A stretch of DNA of 18,091 bases from an uncultured Oscillospiraceae bacterium (GTDB lineage: Bacteria; Bacillota; Clostridia; Oscillospirales; Acutalibacteraceae): positions 1-18,091 of the forward strand of contig URPQ01000040.1 of the NCBI GenBank assembly GCA_900549755.1, written 5' to 3'. Position 1 is the stretch's first letter. Each line of letters begins with the position of its first letter. The position numbers and the translations under genes are program-made. This document shows, piece by piece, positions 1 to 4,957 of this stretch. The notes under the pieces are model-generated. The model saw only the letters and a list, made by a program, of their open reading frames with translations. It had not been told where the DNA came from and did no database searches.

Positions 1-1
1 A

Positions 2-94
2 TACAAGTATCCTCCGGAAAAGCGCGAAGATGCCATTGAAACTGTTATGAGTCAGTGTGAGCTTTGGACAGACAATACAGAATTGGGAAGATGA
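2..94 (+). CDS. C-terminal end of a type I restriction enzyme HsdR-like subunit (partial)
   Basis: Only the last 30 codons are in the window, entering open from the left edge and ending at TGA 92-94. The residues YKYPPEKREDAIETVMSQCE resemble the tail of the DUF3387 region found at the C-terminus of type I restriction HsdR subunits, where a YPPDKQ-like motif is followed by an A-x-x-x-V-x-x-Q helix. HsdR is the ATP-dependent translocase/nuclease subunit acting with HsdM and HsdS on unmodified foreign DNA. The call rests on this short similarity alone. Two terminators follow, so this is the end of its transcription unit. The rest of the gene and any hsdM/hsdS would lie upstream of the window. 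Confidence 0.5.
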   Translation, partial: YKYPPEKREDAIETVMSQCELWTDNTELGR

Positions 95-179
95 ATATAA
101 GATAAGCTCCAAGTTGTTATTTTATAATCATTGCCCAGTATAGTCCAAAACAGAACAGCTATAAAAAGCTGTTGCTACC

Positions 180-231
180 AAGACACCGTATGAAAACAAC
201 GTGATCTGTTTTATGCGGTGTCTTATATTTT
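180..231 (+). terminator. Rho-independent terminator after the HsdR-like gene
   Basis: The arm at 180-198 (AAGACACCGTATGAAAACA) pairs with 207-224 (TGTTTTATGCGGTGTCTT), with one bulged base and a G-T pair, around a short loop. A T-rich stretch follows (ATATTTTTATAT). It lies 85 bp past the upstream stop codon. Confidence 0.75.
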
Positions 232-256
232 TATATAAAAGTAGATATTTATATGC

Positions 257-291
257 TCCCTCTCGTGCTACTGCACGGGAGGGATTTTTTT
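257..291 (+). terminator. Second tandem terminator
   Basis: The hairpin has arms TCCCTCTCGTGC (257-268) and GCACGGGAGGGA (273-284), with one mismatch and a TACT loop, followed by a run of seven T. It is tandem with the previous terminator and insulates the mobilization genes from upstream transcription. Confidence 0.8.
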
Positions 292-740
292 GCCGTTTTT
301 TAAATGCGCTAAAAAATATTTGGCTCAAAACAAGTATTTTTCTGCCGCTTGATAAGTAGGGGCTGAAAAGTCTACCAAGAAAAAAGTTTTACTGTGGGGG
401 TTAATTTTTCGGCGGTTTTTCAGCAATCCAATATAGAGGGTTGAAAAGCTCGGCGGGTGAATATGAGCGTATGAACAAGTCGAGGGAATCAGGCCCGAAA
501 TGTTCTTTGACAACTGAATAACCGACCAAATGGGATATGGTCGTGCAATTTCTTTTTACAAAAAGTGTGTACGGGAACCTCAGAAAAAATGGTAAAGAAA
601 CAGCAGTTCGAGAAAACGGCAAAGAAAAGCGGAGCAAAAAATCTCATCATCAAAAAATATTTTTCTGAAAACTATGCATATTTTCTCCCGATTTTGACGT
701 TAGGTGAGAGGAAGAAAGGAGTGGTGCTTATGGGCGACTG
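292..740. other. Gene-poor stretch upstream of the mobilization genes
   Basis: I see no convincing gene in this 450-bp stretch. One 50-codon plus-strand frame (589-741) starts at ATG without a ribosome site. Its last four codons hold an ATG at 730 with a well-placed AAGGAG (716-721, 8-nt spacing), giving only Met-Gly-Asp-stop. A TTGACA hexamer at 507-512 could be a -35 element, but no good -10 follows at 16-18 bp. Open frames on the minus strand here have no ribosome sites and no family resemblance that I recognise. Confidence 0.4.
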
Positions 741-747
741 AAAAGCC

Positions 748-835
748 GTGGCTATACGCGGCTGTAAAATGCGTAAGAATAGCGAGCATAGGTTTTGTAT
801 AGCCAAAACCGGAGCGCACATTCGTGCGAAAGGGG
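748..835. other. Candidate origin of transfer (oriT)
   Basis: The stretch just upstream of mobC-relaxase is dense in inverted repeats. GGCTATAC (750-757) pairs with GTATAGCC (797-804). GGTTTTG (791-797) pairs with CAAAACC (804-810) around a 6-nt loop. CGCAC and GTGCG then flank ATTC (about 814-827). Known: oriT sites of MOBP-type relaxases usually lie directly 5' of the mob genes and carry an inverted repeat next to the nick site. The assignment to oriT is inferred from position and symmetry. I cannot place the nick. Confidence 0.4.
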
Positions 836-850
836 CGTTCTCGCCTGCCG

Positions 851-905
851 GCTCGGTCAGCGCTTCTGCCTGCGGCAGAGGTGTCCACCGGACACCCGCG
901 CCCCC
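851..905 (+). repeat. Hairpin-rich repeat related to the chromosomal copy at 15500-15550
   Basis: The segment contains GCAGAGGTGTCCACCGGACA at 875-894, continuing ACCCGC. The same 26-base string occurs at 15525-15550, and the ~25 bases before it are also similar (CTCGGT..G.GCTTCT in both). GGTGTCC/GGACACC forms a perfect 7-bp stem with a 3-nt loop. Finding the same small repeat in the mobile element and in the host chromosome suggests a dispersed repeat family. Confidence 0.7.
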
Positions 906-937
906 TATACCCCAGTAAGAAAAGAGGTGATTTAAAA

Positions 938-1258
938 ATGCGGGAGCGAACAAAACAAATAAATTTCAGAGTGTATCCGACCGAAGCCGAGGTTATAAAG
1001 CGCAAGGCGCGAAGGTGTGGGCTGAGCATTTCGGACTATGTGCGAAACTGCGCCTTAGAGCGCAAAATTGCAGAGCTGCCGAAAGAGGTGCTCGGAGAAG
1101 CGTACAGAATTATCGGCACAGTGCGGATGCAGCTTTCCGATTACGGCGGCACGGAAAAGTACACGGGTCCGCTTGAAAAGGCGCAAGAGATTCTTTTGGA
1201 CATTTACCGCGGAAAGGAGGTGAATGCGAATGGCGGTGACGAAGATATGGCAGGTTAA
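938..1258 (+). CDS. mobC: MobC-like plasmid mobilization relaxosome protein
   Basis: This 106-residue basic protein resembles the MobC/relaxosome accessory family, whose ribbon-helix-helix proteins bind oriT and help the relaxase load. The N-terminus (KQINFRVYPTEAEVIKRKA, about residues 6-24) is the RHH strand and first helix. GLSISDYVRNCAL (about 29-41) is the second helix typical of this family. The start is ATG 938, because GAGGTG at 924-929 sits at the right spacing; an in-frame ATG at 824 has no ribosome site and would translate through the repeat and oriT-like region. The gene overlaps the relaxase start by 29 bp, indicating translational coupling. It would act with the relaxase at the candidate oriT just upstream. 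Confidence 0.85.
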   Translation: MRERTKQINFRVYPTEAEVIKRKARRCGLSISDYVRNCALERKIAELPKEVLGEAYRIIGTVRMQLSDYGGTEKYTGPLEKAQEILLDIYRGKEVNANGGDEDMAG

Positions 1259-2720
1259 GGGCAGCCTTGCCGATGTGGTAAAGTATGCAGGCAATCCCGA
1301 AAAGACAATGACGCATGATCTTGCGCGGGTCGTCGGATACGCGGTGGACGAGCACAAGACTGTTGACGAAAACGAGCAATTTTACGCCGTGACGGGCGTC
1401 AATTGCAATGCGAAAACGGCGCTTGCCGAGATGCTCGCTGTGCAGGAACGGTTCGGCAAAACCGGAGGCAATGTGGCTTACCACGCGTACCAAAGTTTTA
1501 AAACCGGAGAGGTTACGCCGGAGCAATGCCACAGGCTCGGCGTTGAGCTTGCGCAAAAGATGTGGAGCGACAAATATCAAGTGCTGGTTGCAACTCATTT
1601 TAACACGGGAACGCTGCACAACCACTTTGTCCTTCAGCCGGTGTGTTTGTGGGACGGCAAAAAATATGACTGCAATAAGCGCGAGTATTACCGCATGCGG
1701 CAGCTGTCCGATGAGATGTGCCGCCGCGAGGGGCTGACGGTGATTGAAAAACCAGGCAGGCGCGCGCCGCGACAAATTTATTTTGCCGAGAAAAACGGAG
1801 AGCCGACCAAATACAATCTTATGCGCGAGGCAATTGACGAGGCACTCTCCTGCAGCTGCAACGAGGCGGAGTTTGAGACTGCGCTGCGGCAGCTCGGCTA
1901 CCGCGTATATCTCGGATTTAATGTGAAGTATGCGACAATTCGTTCGCTCGGTTCAAAACGCGGAACACGGCTTTATAGGCTCGGAGAAGAATACGACCGA
2001 TCGGCAATTTTTAAAAGGCTCGACGAGAATCTGCAATATGGCCGACTGAACACCAATCAGCGGTACGAAGCCCGATTTTATAAGTTTACCTATACTTGGG
2101 TGGATGAGCACCCACCGCCGCCGGAATATAATTTGCGGAAAGCGTTATACAGCTTTAATGTTGACCGCGCGTCGCTCATCGAAATTTATGCGGTGCTGTT
2201 TGTGCTGATTTTGGATTTGACCGTTCAGACGATCAAGTCGGCGGTGGAGCTTCTCTTGCCCGAAACTAAGGTGCCCGAATGTGTTATTGCGGCTTGTATG
2301 AAACCGAAATCGCCTGAAGTGCGTGAAACCGTGCGGTTTGCCGAGAGGTACACACGTCAGCTGATGCTGCTCTCGCAGGAGAAATTCGGGAGTATAGACG
2401 AGGTGCGGGCTTATATTTCCGACCGCGAGCTGAAAATCGCCGAGGTGCAAGCCTATCGCGAACACTGGAAAAACAAGCTGAAAAGTGCCAAAACGCCCGA
2501 ACAAGCTGCTGAATACACTAAAAAGCGAAACCGCTGCACCGAAATGCTCAAAAATCCGCGCTTTCAAAAACAGGTCGCAGGAACGCTCGTTACCGATGAG
2601 ACGAAAATCAAACAGCTGCTGAAATCCGAGCAGAATATTCAGCGCGGCAACGACCCATACGAGTGGGCAAACGGCTACCGTATGCGCGACGCAAAAACCG
2701 ACAAAACACTGTCGAGATAA
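1230..2720 (+). CDS. Relaxase / mobilization nuclease (MOBP type)
   Basis: This is a 496-residue relaxase that would nick oriT, stay covalently bound to the 5' end through a tyrosine, and lead the strand into a recipient. The N-terminus MAVTKIWQVKGSL is typical of clostridial IME relaxases. The histidine motif THFNTGTLHNHF (about residues 122-133) gives the H-x6-H-x-H metal-binding triad, preceded by H85 in YHAYQSF. The candidate catalytic tyrosine is Y19 in VVKYAGNPEKT. I chose ATG 1230 over ATG 1224 because AGGAGG (1215-1220) is 9 nt from it, against 3 nt for the earlier codon. The C-terminal third is Lys/Arg/Glu rich and probably helical, as is common in this family. It is coupled to mobC. 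The protein looks complete at both ends, though a short open frame follows it in another phase. Confidence 0.9.
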   Translation: MAVTKIWQVKGSLADVVKYAGNPEKTMTHDLARVVGYAVDEHKTVDENEQFYAVTGVNCNAKTALAEMLAVQERFGKTGGNVAYHAYQSFKTGEVTPEQCHRLGVELAQKMWSDKYQVLVATHFNTGTLHNHFVLQPVCLWDGKKYDCNKREYYRMRQLSDEMCRREGLTVIEKPGRRAPRQIYFAEKNGEPTKYNLMREAIDEALSCSCNEAEFETALRQLGYRVYLGFNVKYATIRSLGSKRGTRLYRLGEEYDRSAIFKRLDENLQYGRLNTNQRYEARFYKFTYTWVDEHPPPPEYNLRKALYSFNVDRASLIEIYAVLFVLILDLTVQTIKSAVELLLPETKVPECVIAACMKPKSPEVRETVRFAERYTRQLMLLSQEKFGSIDEVRAYISDRELKIAEVQAYREHWKNKLKSAKTPEQAAEYTKKRNRCTEMLKNPRFQKQVAGTLVTDETKIKQLLKSEQNIQRGNDPYEWANGYRMRDAKTDKTLSR

Positions 2721-2847
2721 ACCGAAACTATCCGTTTCAAATTCAAATTTTCGATTAACATCTTCGGAAACGGCTGACGGAATAACCGTCACGGTGAATG
2801 AAATCACCAAATTTAACCAATAATGAAAATGTGAGGAGTTTGATAAA

Positions 2848-3096
2848 ATGGAATTTGTAATGGATAACGAACTGAAGCTGGCAAAGGTGTGGTGCTCCCA
2901 TGCCGACCAAAGGGACGAGGCAAAGCAGCAAAAGCTAAAGGAGTTTATTGCCGATTGCAGGAAAAAGAAAATCTTCGTCTGCGTTTATGAATCGGGCGAC
3001 GGCGACCTTTTGGAAAACACCAAAGAACTGCTTGCCTACAATCTTAATAACCCGACACCGCGCGCAAAGACTTCAAAATCGCGCGATGCGAGATAA
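2848..3096 (+). CDS. Small hypothetical protein of the mobilization region
   Basis: This 82-residue, highly charged protein is one I cannot assign to a named family. It has a predicted helix (about residues 20-36, rich in Lys, Glu and Gln), a hydrophobic strand KKIFVCVYESGDG (about 39-51), and a basic tail ending in TPRAKTSKSRDAR. No membrane segment or signal peptide is seen. GAGGAG upstream at 9-nt spacing supports ATG 2848. It follows the relaxase by 127 bp in the same direction. Small unknown proteins commonly sit between relaxase and recombinase in clostridial IMEs. A role in mobilization or element upkeep is possible, but only from position. Confidence 0.65.
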   Translation: MEFVMDNELKLAKVWCSHADQRDEAKQQKLKEFIADCRKKKIFVCVYESGDGDLLENTKELLAYNLNNPTPRAKTSKSRDAR

Positions 3097-3103
3097 AACA
3101 AAA

Positions 3104-3119
3104 GCGGCAGCTTTGCCGC
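3104..3119 (+). other. Small hairpin after the hypothetical gene
   Basis: GCGGCA and TGCCGC are separated by GCTT, 8 bp past the stop codon at 3096. There is no immediate T-run (GTACATAACTC follows), so it may be a weak terminator or a 3'-end stabiliser. Confidence 0.35.
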
Positions 3120-3169
3120 GTACATAACTCTTAACATTTTTAAATATCACTTTTCATTTGACTGCAAGT

Positions 3170-3225
3170 CAGAGAGTTAAAAATAGGGAACATTTGCGGG
3201 GATTTACCCTATCAAATGTTCCCTA
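3170..3225 (-). terminator. Terminator of the hipBA operon
   Basis: Read on the minus strand, TAGGGAACATTTG (3213-3225) pairs with CAAATGTTCCCTA (3184-3196), and a TTTTTAACTC tail follows. It begins 6 bp past the hipA stop codon. The plus-strand reading has only a weak ATAAATTTATT tail, so it may work in both directions. Confidence 0.75.
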
Positions 3226-3230
3226 TAAAT

Positions 3231-4475
3231 TTATTTGTAACACTCGGAAAATGCGGGGCGCATATCCTCAATATCCGCGTGCGAGATCCCGTATTTTGCC
3301 GCTAACATCTCCCAATTGCCCCTTACGGTATCAAGTATGCCGGCGGCAATTTCTTTTGCCTTTTGACTTTCAATGCCGAACCGAGGTGCGGTTTCTATTG
3401 CGAGCGGCACCGAAATCATATTATCGGTTTCGTTGACATTTAAAGACAGCTCGTCGCCGTAGGGCACGGGGTTTACATCATACAGAGGAGAAAGCTTCCA
3501 TCCGCTTTTACAGTATATAAAAGCATGATTCCGCAGATGATCGTCTGTGTTTGAAACTGCCATGTTGAATACGATTCGTTTCCACAGCTCAGCCAAATCG
3601 TCTTTCGGATTGCTGCCGCTTGATTTGATAAACGACGCAATGTCAAGATAGCTTGTTCCGTCGGCGGCGGAAGCGCCGTCTGTCTTCCCCAGCAGGGTCA
3701 TAGCCGAGGCAAAGTGAATTCTTTTCTTTTTATCACGATCAAAGCGCTTTACAAGAAATGTGCTGCCGTATTTCGAAAACTTCTCAACCTTGGATTCAGG
3801 GACATTCAGTCCGCAAAGTCTCGCCAAATCGGATGCAACCTTTTCCCATGCACCGGTGTTGTTCTCATCGTTTTTAGACGGAAATTTCGCAATCCACAGC
3901 CGCCCCTCGGTGTCGGTTACCGTGGCTTTGGGTCTTGTGCCGCCGAGCGACGACCCGGGTCTGAGCAGTTGATTCAGCCATTTTTCGTTCAGCGACTCGT
4001 CGTTTTCAAACTGACGGGAAGCCTCCTCCAATGTGCGCAGCGTTGTCCATGGTGGGGCTGCGGTCTCCCTGTCGCAGGATAAAAACTCTCCGTCGAGGTC
4101 TGTTTTAAAGCGAATGCCGCCCATTCGTGTCTCATCATAAACGCCCAAAAGATAATCGCTTTCAAGAAGCTTTCTCGGCTTGCGCTTTTCGCGGTCGGCA
4201 AGCTTGCGCTCTTTTTTATTCATCAAAACCCGTCCCCAGCGGTCGGGCGAAGCGTCGGAAAAGACGCCGAAAATGCTATTTCCGTTCGGAAACTGTCTTC
4301 CGACAAAGGGAAACAAATCGGGGTCAATGCTCGTGTTCCCGTTATTCTGTTTTAACCATTCTTCTGTATATTCAAAGGAATAGCTTTCGCCGCCTTTAAT
4401 GACATCAACATATAAATTACCCATATGCACGGGCGTGTCGCCCGAAAAATCATCAAATACATAAATCGTTTTCAT
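3231..4475 (-). CDS. hipA: HipA-like serine/threonine kinase toxin
   Basis: This 414-residue HipA-family kinase is the toxin of a type II toxin-antitoxin pair. In E. coli HipA phosphorylates glutamyl-tRNA synthetase and induces dormancy; the target here is unknown. The N-terminal subdomain spans about residues 1-100. The Gly-rich loop RPGSSLGGTRPK (172-183) carries the Ser usually autophosphorylated in the family. K198 in WIAKFPS is the expected ATP-binding lysine. SNTDDHLRNHAF (308-319) is the catalytic loop with the conserved Asp and Asn, and LYDVNP (331-336) carries the metal-binding Asp. The length and every key residue fit an active kinase. AGGAGG lies just before the ATG and overlaps the stop of the upstream antitoxin gene (12-bp gap), so the two are translationally linked. 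Confidence 0.92.
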   Translation of the reverse strand: MKTIYVFDDFSGDTPVHMGNLYVDVIKGGESYSFEYTEEWLKQNNGNTSIDPDLFPFVGRQFPNGNSIFGVFSDASPDRWGRVLMNKKERKLADREKRKPRKLLESDYLLGVYDETRMGGIRFKTDLDGEFLSCDRETAAPPWTTLRTLEEASRQFENDESLNEKWLNQLLRPGSSLGGTRPKATVTDTEGRLWIAKFPSKNDENNTGAWEKVASDLARLCGLNVPESKVEKFSKYGSTFLVKRFDRDKKKRIHFASAMTLLGKTDGASAADGTSYLDIASFIKSSGSNPKDDLAELWKRIVFNMAVSNTDDHLRNHAFIYCKSGWKLSPLYDVNPVPYGDELSLNVNETDNMISVPLAIETAPRFGIESQKAKEIAAGILDTVRGNWEMLAAKYGISHADIEDMRPAFSECYK

Positions 4476-4486
4476 GCCTTGCCTCC

Positions 4487-4792
4487 TTACCTTTTATTTT
4501 TGCCCATTAAATCCATATCCTGCAGCTTTCTGCCGAGTTCGTCGTCTCCTGCGATTTTTAAGAGGTCTTTATCCATATTGTTGAGCGCGTGCAAAACGGC
4601 GGCATAAATACCGACGGCAACCGAAGGATTGCCGTTTTCCACCTTCCACAGCGTTGAACGGCTGATTCCCGCACGCTCGGCGACCAATGTTGCAGACAGT
4701 TTTCTTCTGAGCCGTGCCATTTTTATTTGCTCGCCCATGGTTTTAAGAATATTTTCCGTATCTGGCATAATATTATACGCTGCATTTTTCAT
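4487..4792 (-). CDS. hipB: HipB-like XRE-family antitoxin / repressor
   Basis: This 101-residue helix-turn-helix protein would neutralise HipA and repress the operon. The XRE domain covers about residues 18-75. LSATLVAERAGISRSTLW holds the two helices of the HTH, and VENGNPSVAVGIYAAVLHAL the following helices. The tail GDDELGRKLQDMDL is typical of HipB-like antitoxins paired with HipA. I chose ATG 4792 over GTG 4798 because AAGGAG is 9 nt from the ATG and only about 3 nt from the GTG. It is first in the hipBA operon, with hipA 12 bp downstream, and is driven by a perfect consensus promoter facing away from the recombinase gene. Confidence 0.9.
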   Translation of the reverse strand: MKNAAYNIMPDTENILKTMGEQIKMARLRRKLSATLVAERAGISRSTLWKVENGNPSVAVGIYAAVLHALNNMDKDLLKIAGDDELGRKLQDMDLMGKNKR

Positions 4793-4816
4793 TTGCACTC
4801 ACTCCTTATGTTTTCT

Positions 4817-4845
4817 ATTATAAACACTTAATGCTGTTTTGTCAA
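4817..4845 (-). promoter_or_regulatory. Consensus sigma-A promoter of hipBA
   Basis: On the minus strand there is TTGACA (4840-4845), a 17-bp spacer, and TATAAT (4817-4822), a perfect match to consensus at both hexamers. A short inverted repeat, TGTTT (4809-4813) and AAACA (4822-4826), overlaps the -10 region and could be an operator for the HipB-like protein; that part is inference. Confidence 0.85.
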
Positions 4846-4893
4846 TAGTAGCGAACATAAATGACTTGGCAACAAGATTCCTCTTGATACGTA

Positions 4894-4922
4894 TTGACTT
4901 TTTGCTTCGATTGTATTACAAT
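4894..4922 (+). promoter_or_regulatory. Sigma-A promoter of the serine recombinase
   Basis: TTGACT (4894-4899), a 17-bp spacer and TACAAT (4917-4922) form a near-consensus promoter. The predicted transcript start near 4929 leaves ATG 4937 with almost no leader, which supports TTG 4958 as the real start. The promoter is divergent from that of hipBA, 48 bp away between -35 elements. Confidence 0.8.
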
Positions 4923-4957
4923 GTTGTTAGTTAGAAATGCAGAAAGGAGAAACAAAG

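Noticed and set aside
401..637. Minus-strand open frame of 78 codons
   Set aside because: It has no ribosome site and no recognisable motif, and lies in an AT-rich gene-poor stretch; likely chance.
875..900. Possible CRISPR repeat because the same core occurs twice
   Set aside because: The two copies are 14.6 kb apart with no regular spacing or spacers, so it is a dispersed hairpin repeat.
1110..1775. Long minus-strand open frame opposite mobC and the relaxase
   Set aside because: It is a shadow of the relaxase gene; the plus strand carries clear family motifs and ribosome sites.
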